Shown piece by piece: positions 28,465 to 37,794 of a stretch of DNA of 64,000 bases (position 1 is the first letter of the stretch; each line of letters opens with the position of its first letter). Source of the stretch: Stentor coeruleus. Lineage: Eukaryota; Ciliophora; Heterotrichea; Heterotrichida; Stentoridae. The notes under the pieces are model-generated. The model ran no database searches and was not told the DNA's origin. It saw only the letters and a program-made list of their open reading frames with translations. The stretch covers positions 62,001-126,000 of the forward strand of contig MPUH01000003.1 in assembly GCA_001970955.1 (NCBI GenBank). Reading direction: 5' to 3'. The translations under genes were made by a program, and so were the position numbers.

Positions 28465-29919
28465 ATGACCTTTTATCCCATTATCCTGCTTCTAGAAATA
28501 CTTTTTCTCATAAAAAATATTCTTTTAGGTTATAAAAATATGTACGACGCTATGTTTACTATCCTATGGATGATAATTCCTATAGGCGCATATTGGTTAT
28601 GGGATTTAACTTCAGGTATAATATGCGCATGTGTTGTCTGGGTATTACTTAATATTATTCCTAAGTTCTTTGGCTATTATCCTATGAGTGGTAAAGATAG
28701 CTTATTTATGTTAGATACTAAGACAAATAAACTTCTTGTCACAAGCATTGCTATTTTTAAAAGCAAACTTTCTGTGAAAAAATATAGGTCTTGCATTGGG
28801 AAAGCTATAGATGCTGATCCTAAAGTTAAAAGATATGCAGTCAAACTTTTTGGAAGGTATTATTGGAAAGATGATGAAAATTTTAATCAGGGAAGACATA
28901 TTAAGGTAATTTCAAAACCTGTGAATAGGTCGAATTTCGAAAGATATGTTAATGATGTTTTGACTAGTGATATGAAAAATGATAGACCACCTTATGAAAT
29001 ATATTTTTTTAAAAAGTATGAAGGGAATAAGACTGCTGTTATTTTTAAGTTCCACCATTGTCTCGCTGATGGACTTGCTATGGTTTCTATGACAACCTGG
29101 TGTGCAGACGAAGGTTCATGTAAAATTTTCTATAGTCCTACCGAGGCTCCTTTTTTCACAAAATGTCTTCTTTACATATTATCTGCTTTTGTATTTTTGT
29201 TTTATACAATAAAGTTATTTGCCCAAAAAAAGGACGTTAATATCCTCCATAGCCAAAAACTCTCAGGTGAAAAATCCATGACTTGGTCTAACCCTATACA
29301 AATGACCGAAATAATCCATTACTGCAAAGAAAAAAAAGTTACATTCAATGATTTCTTAACAGCTGCTGTTCTTAAAGGTCTTGAAGATTATGCAGGTAAA
29401 AAATTAGGAACTATTACCGCAACTATACCTTTTAGTTTAAGAGGTCAACCTAAAGATGGTTCATTTATGAAGCTTGAAAATGATTTAACTATATTTCCTA
29501 TAGAGTTCCCTGAAGTTTCAGATACAATAGTTGAAGATTGTGCGAAATTGTATAAAGGTTTGAAGAAATCTATAAAGCCATATGTGATATATTTGACAAC
29601 TAGAATCAATCTTATATTGTTTCCAATATGTGTTGTGAAATATTTAACCTTTTGGGCTGTTAATAAAGCAACGTTACTGTTTTCTAATGTTGGAGGTCCA
29701 AAAGATAAGGTTTTATATGCTGGGGTTGAGTTTGAGTCGCTTTTTAGTATGTCACCTAATATGGCTAGATGTGGGATTTCAGTCACATCGTTTAGTTATA
29801 TTGATAAGGTTATAATTACAGTTTATGCGGATAAAAACTTGATGCCTCGTCCTAAGGATTTTATCGAAAAAGTTGAAACAGCGATAAAAAAACTCATGAA
29901 GCCAGTCAAAAATGAGTAG
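28465..29919 (+). CDS. Wax ester synthase / diacylglycerol acyltransferase (WS/DGAT family)
   Basis: A 484-residue membrane acyltransferase making wax esters or triacylglycerol from acyl-CoA. The active-site motif HHxxxDG is present as His-His-Cys-Leu-Ala-Asp-Gly at 197-203. The C-terminal WSD domain is recognised by NVGGPKDKVLYAG near residue 410 and the following SFSYIDKVIITVYAD strand. Two hydrophobic segments near the N-terminus and one near residue 240 fit ER membrane association. A short frame (ATG at about 28441) ends in TGA overlapping this gene's ATG (ATGA), so a leaky upstream ORF is possible. At the 3' end GAGTAG could be skipped by a GT..AG of 15 nt, adding nine residues; this is not needed. 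Confidence 0.85.
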   Translation: MTFYPIILLLEILFLIKNILLGYKNMYDAMFTILWMIIPIGAYWLWDLTSGIICACVVWVLLNIIPKFFGYYPMSGKDSLFMLDTKTNKLLVTSIAIFKSKLSVKKYRSCIGKAIDADPKVKRYAVKLFGRYYWKDDENFNQGRHIKVISKPVNRSNFERYVNDVLTSDMKNDRPPYEIYFFKKYEGNKTAVIFKFHHCLADGLAMVSMTTWCADEGSCKIFYSPTEAPFFTKCLLYILSAFVFLFYTIKLFAQKKDVNILHSQKLSGEKSMTWSNPIQMTEIIHYCKEKKVTFNDFLTAAVLKGLEDYAGKKLGTITATIPFSLRGQPKDGSFMKLENDLTIFPIEFPEVSDTIVEDCAKLYKGLKKSIKPYVIYLTTRINLILFPICVVKYLTFWAVNKATLLFSNVGGPKDKVLYAGVEFESLFSMSPNMARCGISVTSFSYIDKVIITVYADKNLMPRPKDFIEKVETAIKKLMKPVKNE

Positions 29920-30026
29920 GTTAGATTAAGAAATAATAGGTTTATATAATTCTTCATAACAAAACTATCATTTAAATGCAAAATTTATCATAAAAACCTC
30001 TAAAATCTAATAATAACTAATACTAT

Positions 30027-31382
30027 TTAATGCAAAGCTGCTTCATCACATATTGGATGTGGGTCATCAAAAAATGCTTTCATAAAACTATAATAATAAT
30101 AAGCATCATCTGTTCCCATCATCTCTCTACAACTATGCATTGAAAACTGTGGAGCCCCAACATCCACAACTCTAATCCCTGTATTTGCTGCAAGCATAGT
30201 TCCTATAGTCGACCCACATGGGCTATCATTTTTTACAATAAATTCTTGTAAAGGTATAGAATGTCTTGCAGCTATAGCTCTAACTATAGTACATCCAACA
30301 AAATCTGTAGCATATCTCTGATTAGCATTCATTTTCAAAACAACTCCACCATGCATAACTGGAGCATGCTGAGGATGATGTTTTTCTGAATAATTCGGGT
30401 GTAATGCATGGGCCATATCAGCTGAAAGGGCAAAACTTTTCCTAAAAACTATTTCTTTAAAATCCCCAGTCATTTCAGGATATAATGTTGTTAGTATTCT
30501 ATTAAGTGAATTTGTTGTTATAACCGAATCAGCACCCATAATACTAACACTTCCAACTTCTTCATTATCAAACCCTGCCCAAAATTTTATATCTTTACCT
30601 TCATTATCAGTTTCAGCTAAAGCTTGTAATGCACAATAAGTACTAACCAAATTGTCAATACGTGGAGAATTAATAAATTCTTGATATAAACCAGTAAGTG
30701 CAGAAGGTTGAGTATCTACAATACATAATTCTAAATCGCTAATTTCTTCAACACTACAACCAAGTTCTTGTGATATCAAATGAAGAAGACCTTCTGAATG
30801 TTTACTTGTATTTTCTGGATGGGATTTGTTAGATACAAGTAATGAGCAAAGAAGAGGTTTTAAATGAGACTCTTTATTGTATTCGAATCCATCACGATTT
30901 GTAGTTAAATGAATAGCTAATTCGGGCATTACTAGTATTGGTCTTTTTATATGAACAAGTCGGGTTTCTATACGTTCACCTTTAGTAATCACAACCCTTC
31001 CAGCAACAGTAAGATCTCTATCAAACCAAGAATTCCAAAGTCCTCCTCCATAAAGCATAACATTAAGTTTGATAAACCCATTTGACACTACTTTTGATGC
31101 TGGGGCAAGTTTTGGACATGGTGAATCTGTATGTGTTCCTATTATTCTAAATGCTCCAGTTTCAGGAACAAATCCATTACCAATGACAAAAGCAAAGATT
31201 GATGAATGGTTTCTTGTAAAATAATACTTGCCACCTTTTTCTAATTTCCAAGGCTTATGTTCCATTAGTTCTTGGAAGCCAGCATTGGTTAAAATTGATT
31301 TGGAGCTATGAACGGCGTGGAATGGAGTGACTGAAATATTGACGAAGTCTAAAAAACCTTGAGCTATTGCCCGACCTTGCAT
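30027..31382 (-). CDS. DNPEP: Aspartyl aminopeptidase (M18 family)
   Basis: A cytosolic zinc aminopeptidase that removes N-terminal Asp/Glu. It has 451 residues, the usual length. Metal ligand His84 lies in GTHTDSPCPKLAP. The LYGGGLWNSWFDRDLTVAGRV block, the FDNEEVGS ligand/catalytic segment (about 264-272), the DMAHALHPNY motif and the C-terminal MHSCREMMGTDD segment are all intact. No signal peptide. The start ATG at 31382 follows CCTTAATAAA. Confidence 0.93.
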   Translation of the reverse strand: MQGRAIAQGFLDFVNISVTPFHAVHSSKSILTNAGFQELMEHKPWKLEKGGKYYFTRNHSSIFAFVIGNGFVPETGAFRIIGTHTDSPCPKLAPASKVVSNGFIKLNVMLYGGGLWNSWFDRDLTVAGRVVITKGERIETRLVHIKRPILVMPELAIHLTTNRDGFEYNKESHLKPLLCSLLVSNKSHPENTSKHSEGLLHLISQELGCSVEEISDLELCIVDTQPSALTGLYQEFINSPRIDNLVSTYCALQALAETDNEGKDIKFWAGFDNEEVGSVSIMGADSVITTNSLNRILTTLYPEMTGDFKEIVFRKSFALSADMAHALHPNYSEKHHPQHAPVMHGGVVLKMNANQRYATDFVGCTIVRAIAARHSIPLQEFIVKNDSPCGSTIGTMLAANTGIRVVDVGAPQFSMHSCREMMGTDDAYYYYSFMKAFFDDPHPICDEAALH

Positions 31383-32071
31383 TTTATTAAGGAATGATTA
31401 GGTTTTAAGAGAAGTTAGTGGTTTAGGGTATGAAAAGAAATTGTCTTTGGAATGAATGCTCAAAAAAGAACTAAGGAGCTCTTATGAGTCGAGAAGTATT
31501 GGGATATGCTGGTTTATTAGGTATTTGGTTGTGAGGAGTATTAGGTTTTTTGATTGGCTTGGGATTATTTGAATTAAAAGTGTTTGGGGATTTAGATACT
31601 TTCAGTTTTTTGCTTCCAGCTGGGGTTGCTACTCGTTTTGGGTATTTTTCGAACAGCTTTCAAAGTTTTTTACACATTTTTTCATCTATGTTATATTTTC
31701 CTATATTTTTGTTTTATCATCACCATTACTCAAATAAATCGATACTTTCATATAAGATCAGAAATTTATTTTTAAGTAAATAATATATAAACATTTGACA
31801 AGGAATATTATTAAAAGCAAATACACTAGTTCCTTTAATATAAAAATCTTAATCAAAATTCAAATACAAAAATCATCTAATCATAATATTTCCATATCTT
31901 TTATAAAGCATATTTCTAAACACATAAACTTCAAAACAAAAACCGAAAATTTTCTTCTCTAAAACTTATCCTTAAACTCTTTTCTTTAAAATTTATAATA
32001 TCCTATAATACCCCATCTCCTCTTATCTTTAATATTTTTATTTCATATGATATGTTCATATCCCGATATAA
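31383..32071. other. Intergenic; strand-asymmetric flank
   Basis: From 31383 to about 31660 the plus strand is T/G-rich. It contains rival open stretches on both strands. On the plus strand a hydrophobic frame starts at 31484 with a possible 15-nt intron at 31521-31535. On the minus strand a Pro/Lys/Asn-rich frame ends at 31471. Both are best explained by the flank composition. From 31840 to 32060 the plus strand is A/C-rich before the MORN gene. Confidence 0.4.
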
Positions 32072-33221
32072 ATGGAGGAACAGGAAATCAAACAAAAGAT
32101 ACCAAGTCTTTATGAGTACTTATTAACAAAGTCCCTTACTGATCAATCATGGCAAGAACTACATGAAGATTTAACAGATCTTCAATGGCTTGATTTAAGT
32201 ACTTCCGAAGAAGATAAAATCATTTCAGGCATTTTGAGTATATCAAACAGATTTGGAGTAGGGTTTCTAAACAAAACATCAAGATATCCAACCTATGAAA
32301 TCAACAGTAATACTTTTTATTCATGAAGCTCTATTCAATTTAGTATCACAAAAAGATCGTGCTAAAGAAATCTGCAGTACAAGCAAGAAAATCATCAACG
32401 AAATGGAGTTTTTCAAGTTATCCGCAAAAGCTTTGACTGAAGCAGATAACGAAAACCTAGTTAAAATTGCATGTGATATCGAAGAAGCTTATAAAGATTT
32501 TAAAAAACTCATGATAAGCTTAACTTTACAATTAGACAAACCAATTCAAAGCGAGTATGATAAAAGCTTTGGAGAAATCCTTGATGAAATTTTCTACAAT
32601 GAGACTTTAGTTCATAAAAAATCTGAATTAAAAGAAAAAGTTGAAACTCATAGAATGATTCAAGAATATAAAGGAAATAAGTTTTTCAACTCGAAATATT
32701 CTGGTGGAGGGTATTACAACTTTTTTCCAAAGGGAGAAAATATTTATATTGGCGAAGTGAACTCTTTTGGGAAAAAAGAAGGATATGGGAAGATGTACAA
32801 TATGAATAAAGATGTGTATGAAGGGATGTGGAAAAATGATAAAGCTGAAGGGAAAGGACTTTACTTATGGAAAGATGGGGGGAAGTATATAGGAGATTTT
32901 CATCAAGGACAAATGGAAGGTTATGGTAAAAGACTTTATGCTAGTGGAAGTTATTATGAAGGAGAGTTTTTAAACGGGAAACGAAGTGGCAAAGGTAAAA
33001 TGATATTCAAAAACATGGATGAGTACGAAGGAGAATGGAATGATGAAGACATGCATGGTAAAGGTATGTACAAATGGGCTTCAGGGGATATTTTTATAGG
33101 AGAATACAAACGTGACAAACGTGATGGAAAAGGTACTTTAACATTAAGTACAGGAGAAATATACGTTGGTAACTGGGAAGGAGGTTCTCTGAAAAAAGAA
33201 GATAATTCCACCACCAATTAG
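32072..33221 (+). CDS. MORN-repeat protein with a helical N-terminus (one frame shift)
   Basis: About 382 residues. The first 220 are helical and charged with no known domain; residues about 230-375 are seven MORN repeats (YEGMWKNDKAEGKGLYLW and similar). The frame changes once at a T5 run near 32316. Dropping one T joins ...Asn-Ser-Asn-Thr-Phe to Ile-His-Glu-Ala-Leu-Phe smoothly. A 22-nt GT..AG intron (32311-32332) would also restore frame but is unlike every other intron here. A homopolymer miscount in the sequence is the simplest explanation. The start ATG directly follows GATATAA. Probably a cortical or ciliary scaffold. Confidence 0.8.
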
Positions 33222-33254
33222 ATTTTTAGACATATTTCTAAATTATCCATATAA

Positions 33255-34408
33255 ATGTTGGGAGTATTGCTAAGATTTTCTCAATTGAAGCAAACCCCTC
33301 TTAGTGCATTCCACAAAGATGTCTTAAAAGCTCGTATGGTTGGTTTTGCTGGATATTCTATGCCTGTTGAGTATAAAGAAATTAGTGGTGGAGGAATGGC
33401 TGAACATAAACATGTTAGAAGTCATGCTGGACTTTTTGATGTAAGCCATATGGGTGTATTAAAAATCACAGGTTCTGATAGAATTTCATTCCTTAATAGT
33501 ATTGTTGTTGCTGATATAAATACTCTTAAACCAGGACAAGCTACTTTAAGTCTTATAATGAATGAAAAAGGAGGTATAGTTGATGATACAATTATCACAA
33601 ATTATACTGATCATATCTCAATGGTAATCAATGCTGGATGTAAAGATAAAGATATAGAGTTTATGAAAAAACATCTCGGGAAATTAAATGTTAATATCGA
33701 ATACTTAGCAGATTGGGGATTATTAGCTCTTCAAGGTCCATCCGCAGCTTCTGTACTTCAAAAGTTCATATCCGAAGATTTATCAAAAGTGAAATTCATG
33801 AATGGTTTCTATAGTAAAATCAAAGATATTTCATCTGATGTGCTTATAACAAGATGTGGGTATACTGGAGAAGATGGTTTTGAAATTACAATAAAACCTG
33901 AAAAAACTGTTGAACTTGCTGAGTTGTTATTGAAAAACCCTGAAGTTAAGCCTATTGATTAGGTGCAAGGGATTCTTTAAGATTAGAATCTGGGCTTTGT
34001 TTATATGGTAATTGAGAATTAGGACATGAGCTTAATGAGAATATATCACCAGTTGAAGCTGGTTTATTATGGACTATACCAAAAAGTAGAAGGGTTAATG
34101 GAGGGTTTTTAGGAGATGAGGTTGTGACAAGACAAATTAAAGAAGGAGTTAATAGTATAAGGGTTGGGTTTAGGATGAAAGAAGGAAGTTCAGCTAGAGA
34201 AGGGGCTGTAATTTTGAAAGATGGGGTCGAAATTGGCAAGGTATGCTCAGGAGGGTATAGTCCTATGCTAAAACATCCAATTGGTATGGCTTATATTAAA
34301 TTTGAATCAGCCCAACCTGAAACTACTCATGAAGTGAATTATAGAGGTAAAACCAATTATTTGACAGTATGCAAAATGCCTTTTGTCCCAACGAAGTATT
34401 TCAAATAA
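33255..34408 (+). CDS. AMT: Aminomethyltransferase, T protein of the glycine cleavage system
   Basis: Transfers the methylene group from the H-protein aminomethyl arm to tetrahydrofolate, in mitochondria. About 379 residues after correction. It has a short mitochondrial-type N-terminus (Arg, Ser, no acids), then AGYSMPVEY, SHMGVLKI, LALQGPSA, TRCGYTGEDGFE and the C-terminal ARDSLRLESGL and PIGMAYI motifs. A 15-nt intron lies at 34008-34022 and its removal gives LYGHELNE. At 33958-33963 the frame slips by one base: GATTAGG is read where GATTTAGG would give Pro-Ile-Asp-Leu-Gly-Ala-Arg-Asp. Because flanking codons are fully conserved, a missing T is more likely than a broken gene. The start follows ATATAA. 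Confidence 0.92.
34008..34022 (+). other. 15-nt intron in the glycine cleavage T-protein gene
   Basis: gtaattgagaattag splits a Gly codon (G|GA). Removal continues the conserved LCLYG block into HELNENISPVEAG. Confidence 0.9.
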
Positions 34409-34437
34409 GTTAAGTTAGCATTCATAAATTATAGGTT

Positions 34438-34779
34438 TTACTTAATAAATCCGTGTTGGATTAGTCCTTCAAGGTCATGAAGTCCACCCTTATAAGTGCC
34501 TTTATAGAAAAAATAAGGCGCTTTACGATAATTAGTCATTTTTTGTAAAGTATAGAGGATTTTTTTATCATCTTGAAGTTTGTCTAGGTCGAAATACTCA
34601 AATTCTACCCCACTCTGCTTAAGAATATTTTTGGCTTTTTTGCATTTTTCACATTCTGCGAGAGTATAAAGCAAGATTTCATGCTCTTCAATTTGAGAAT
34701 TAACTATTTCCGTAAATAATGGCTCGGTTAGATCTTTAGGTTCTTCACATCCTCGTTCACCTGAACAGCTACAGCCCAT
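34438..34779 (-). CDS. Glutaredoxin-like protein with Met-Gly-Cys-Ser-Cys-Ser N-terminus
   Basis: A 113-residue thioredoxin-fold protein. After 32 residues comes ILLYTLAECEKCKKAKNIL, a beta strand followed by a CxxC redox site (Cys-Glu-Lys-Cys) and helix. Then FEYFDLD, then KAPYFFYKGTYKGGLHDL, matching the glutaredoxin cis-Pro and GG glutathione-site region. CEKC differs from the common CPYC or CGFS, so activity and partner are uncertain. Gly2, Ser6 and Cys3/Cys5 make N-terminal acylation likely, which would be unusual for a glutaredoxin and suggests a membrane-tethered form. It is convergent with the T-protein gene, about 30 bp apart. Confidence 0.8.
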   Translation of the reverse strand: MGCSCSGERGCEEPKDLTEPLFTEIVNSQIEEHEILLYTLAECEKCKKAKNILKQSGVEFEYFDLDKLQDDKKILYTLQKMTNYRKAPYFFYKGTYKGGLHDLEGLIQHGFIK

Positions 34780-35182
34780 TATTATATTATTAACATAAAC
34801 TTATAGTTATAATATTCAAAATCGTATTTCATCAAAAAGTTATGATTTTTATTAACGAAAGCTAATTACAAGTTTAAAAGTTGTATTTCAGTCATAGCAG
34901 CAGGGTGTAAGATATTGAATTGAATCAATTTTGCCTTGAAGGTATTAACATATTTTTAAAGGGTTGATATTATTTATTATCAATTCCTCAACAACCCAGG
35001 TAAAAATTCATAATCTATAAACCTAAACCAACAATCAAAATACACACTAACAAATCTTAAACCCAAAAAAAAAATCCAATTTCCAATTCTAACCCTAATC
35101 ATCAAAAAACCTTATCATCAATAAAACAATCTCATATCCTTAAAAAAAAAAATACTCTATTCTACTATCAACTCCATTTATA
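34780..35182. other. Divergent intergenic region
   Basis: From about 34990 to 35170 it is strongly A/C-rich on the plus strand before the NAA20 gene. No gene or repeat seen. Confidence 0.45.
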
Positions 35183-35722
35183 ATGACAAGTCTTCGATGT
35201 TTTTCTATGCTAGACCTCCTTAAATTTAACAAGGTCAATCTAGACATTCTAACCGAAACTTACAACGTATCATTTTATGGAAAATATCTCGCTAAATGGC
35301 CCGAATATTGTAAAGTGGCTGAATCACCATCAGGAGATATTCAAGGTTATGTTTTAGGTAAAGTAGAAGGAGACAAATCTAATGAAGAAAAAAAGAACTG
35401 GCATGGACATGTTACAGCAGTCACAGTTGCCCCATCATATAGAAGACAAGGACTAGCTAAAGCTTTAATGAAATATCTTGAAGATACAACGATAATGCAC
35501 AATGGGTTTTTTGTTGACCTTTTTGTAAGGAAAAGTAATGAAGTTGCAATAGGAATGTATGAAGGTATGGGATATAGAGTATATAGAACTGTTGTTAATT
35601 ATTATTCACAACCAGAAGAAGATTCTTATGATATGCGCAAGGCAATGCCAAGAGACAAAGATAAAGTGACTTTGTACACAGACAGGAATTGCATAAGCCC
35701 ATCTGAGTTAGAATTCCACTAG
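35183..35722 (+). CDS. NAA20: N-alpha-acetyltransferase 20, catalytic subunit of NatB
   Basis: Acetylates N-terminal Met of nascent chains beginning Met-Asp/Glu/Asn/Gln, at the ribosome with its partner NAA25. 179 residues, like the human protein. It starts MTSLRCFSMLDLLKFNKVNLD, nearly matching the human N-terminus. It has the WHGHVTAVTVAP strand, the acetyl-CoA loop YRRQGLAKALM (Q/RxxGxG/A), GFFVDLFVRKSN and the GYRVYRTVVNYYS segment typical of NAA20. The start ATG is preceded by TTATA. It is followed 23 bp downstream by a kelch gene in the same direction. Confidence 0.95.
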   Translation: MTSLRCFSMLDLLKFNKVNLDILTETYNVSFYGKYLAKWPEYCKVAESPSGDIQGYVLGKVEGDKSNEEKKNWHGHVTAVTVAPSYRRQGLAKALMKYLEDTTIMHNGFFVDLFVRKSNEVAIGMYEGMGYRVYRTVVNYYSQPEEDSYDMRKAMPRDKDKVTLYTDRNCISPSELEFH

Positions 35723-35745
35723 TTTCATATTTAGGTTAAATAATC

Positions 35746-36696
35746 ATGGAGCAAAAATCTTTTGTTTACGTCTTAATCGGTGATACTGTAGTATTAGTCA
35801 ACAAACAAGGTAAAAGACAAAAGGTCAAAACTGGGATTTTCAGATGCGAACTTTCTGTTTACAATGGGAAAATCCTTTATAGTGGGGGTTTAAAGAACTC
35901 AGTTTTATCAGCTGATATTGGGATTTTTGATGCTAAGGAAAATTGGGAAGATTGGGTTTTATATGATGAAGCTGTTAGTATTATTGGAAAACTGAGCAAT
36001 CCAAGGATTAACCATACACAGACAATTTATAAAGACTTTTTATATGTAATTGGAGGATCAGCACCAAAAAACCCTATGGATGCATGTGAAAAAATTGACT
36101 TAAATACAGGAAAAAGCTTTATTTTACCCAACATCCCGTTTTATTGTATGCTTCATGGAGCTACATTGCTTAATAATAGGATTTATTTATTAGGTGGGAC
36201 ACAGATAGAGATCAATAGGGCTAGGGAAATAGAAAAGAAACATTTGGTTTATTTGGATCTTGACAGAGAAACATGGGTACAAACATGTGATTCACCTTCC
36301 AAAGCTCTAAGACCTTGTCTGATTCCAATTAAAAATCAATTTATACTTATAATGGGTGGATGGGCAAAAGAATCTCAAATTATCAATAAAGTACATGTTG
36401 TCGATACTTTAAACTCATCGATAATTCCTATAACAGACCTTAATATTTGCGAAGTTTTTTATTCATATTCCTGTCAAAACAATCTTATTCAAACTATCGA
36501 TTATGTAGGCACAGTTCATAATTTCCATAAACCTAGTATAGAAAAACTCCTGACCTTTGAAATAATTTCAAAAAAAGTGTGGAAAAGACGTAGATGTTGT
36601 GTCTTTACTTTCAGCAAACTTAAAGGCTTTAAGAGTAAATCCAACTTTTTCTCTTTACCCGAAACTATAGTTAGAGAACTTATACGATTCCTTTAA
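35746..36696 (+). CDS. Kelch-repeat protein
   Basis: 316 residues. Kelch-like blades are seen as VYNGKILYSGG near residue 48, TIYKDFLYVIGGSA near 100, LLNNRIYLLGGTQ near 147 and QFILIMGGWAK near 205, each with the paired glycines and following aromatic/Tyr strand. There are too few canonical blades for a complete six-blade propeller unless the divergent N- and C-terminal strands contribute. No BTB, F-box or other domain. The C-terminal 60 residues are basic and helical. The role is unknown, presumably protein binding. It lies 23 bp downstream of NAA20. Confidence 0.8.
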   Translation: MEQKSFVYVLIGDTVVLVNKQGKRQKVKTGIFRCELSVYNGKILYSGGLKNSVLSADIGIFDAKENWEDWVLYDEAVSIIGKLSNPRINHTQTIYKDFLYVIGGSAPKNPMDACEKIDLNTGKSFILPNIPFYCMLHGATLLNNRIYLLGGTQIEINRAREIEKKHLVYLDLDRETWVQTCDSPSKALRPCLIPIKNQFILIMGGWAKESQIINKVHVVDTLNSSIIPITDLNICEVFYSYSCQNNLIQTIDYVGTVHNFHKPSIEKLLTFEIISKKVWKRRRCCVFTFSKLKGFKSKSNFFSLPETIVRELIRFL

Positions 36697-37743
36697 CTTA
36701 ATCTGCACTTTTATCATTATTAGAACTTATTATGGATTTTTTAATTAGTTTTTTAAATTTCATTCGAATCTATCCATTTACTCAATTTTTAAGGTTGTTT
36801 TTTATGCATAATAATTCTCCAATATTTATTATCACAGAAAATTTAATCTATTCATTATGCTTATTATTAAAATAATAAACCTTAGTTCTAGAGATAACAT
36901 TTTCACCAATCATATTATTATCAATATCTTCATAGTTTTTAATATTTATCATGTTTTTGACTAGTTTTCTTATTGCGTCAATATGATTTAGACAGTTTTT
37001 TAATGTTCTAGAATCTTTAGCTTTTGATATATGGATGATTATTTTTATAAGAAAATGAAGACAAGATTCTAATTTGGTGAATGAGAGGTAATTTGTGAAC
37101 ATTTGCTAACAACAACTTGAGAAGGGGTGGCCGATTTTTTCATTCTGAAAAAGATCACATGCATATTTTGTGTAGTTCAAAAACAAACTTTTCAATACAT
37201 ACTATGACGAATTTACTATAATTTCAAGGTATAAGACTTGTTGTTGAAACAAAACTGGGTGTAGAGAATACCTACAGCCCTAGCTCCAAACTTGCTTTCA
37301 GTATCATTTAGAAAGAAGTCCATCACATTTTCTGCAAAAAAAATATCTAGTTGGTTGCAAATACAGCCTAAAAAAACTTCATTTGTATTTCCGAAGACAC
37401 ACAATTTAAACCTATACGCGCAATATCTACATAAACATTATAAAGTCTTAAACTTTACTATCTAAATGATCGAATAAATACACATTTAGTCCTTCAAAAA
37501 TCTCTCCTTCGATAAAATTTACAAACTCTCATTTAAGTATTTTTATTTTTTATTTTAACTATATGCATAGTCTATACTTTAGATTATCCCTGCACACTAT
37601 ACCTTTGTTATGTTTTTAAGTCACTAAAAGTTCTTTTAATATAGTTACTTAGTCATTTAGACATTTATATTACTGAAAATGTATGTAGAAAATCGGTATT
37701 TGGAGCATAGGACAGTAAGAAAAAGACATNTATATTACTGAAA
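36697..37743. other. Intergenic with a probable decayed gene
   Basis: 1.05 kb. The minus strand holds broken coding-like stretches at 36848-37440 (given separately). 37666-37794 is an assembly duplication around N37730, just before the next gene. The remainder is AT-rich. Confidence 0.45.
36848..37440 (-). pseudogene. Probable decayed protein gene
   Basis: On the minus strand, open stretches read KLCVFGNTNEVFLG and FGARAVGILYTQFC (to 37216), then a shifted stretch with LNYTKYACDLFQNEKIGHPFSS, then after a TAG an 84-codon frame to 36848 (TNYLSFTKLESCLHFLIK). The residues look like protein, and the first part vaguely recalls the start of a small GTPase (KLCVFG, then NKSYTLKL), but the P-loop is not intact. 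A 15-nt GT..AG candidate lies at the first break but does not bring the frames together. It is either a pseudogene or a gene with sequence errors. Confidence 0.3.
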
Positions 37744-37794
37744 ATGTATGTAGAAAATCGGTATTTGGAGCATAGGACAGTAAGAAAAAGACAT
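37666..37794. repeat. Artefactual direct repeat around an N (64 nt twice)
   Basis: 37666-37729 and 37731-37794 are identical on either side of N37730; they contain the first 17 codons of the next gene twice. Confidence 0.9.

Noticed and set aside
29911-29930. A GT..AG of 15 nt at the end of the acyltransferase gene that would add nine residues.
   Set aside because: The family does not require the extension; the match may be chance in AT-rich sequence. RNA data would decide.
31471-31783. Possible gene at 31484-31783 (plus, with a 15-nt GT..AG candidate at 31521-31535) or at 31471-31685 (minus, Pro/Lys/Asn-rich).
   Set aside because: The two readings exclude each other. The minus reading has an in-frame TGA near its start, and both are explained by the T/G-rich (plus) / A/C-rich (minus) composition of this gene flank.
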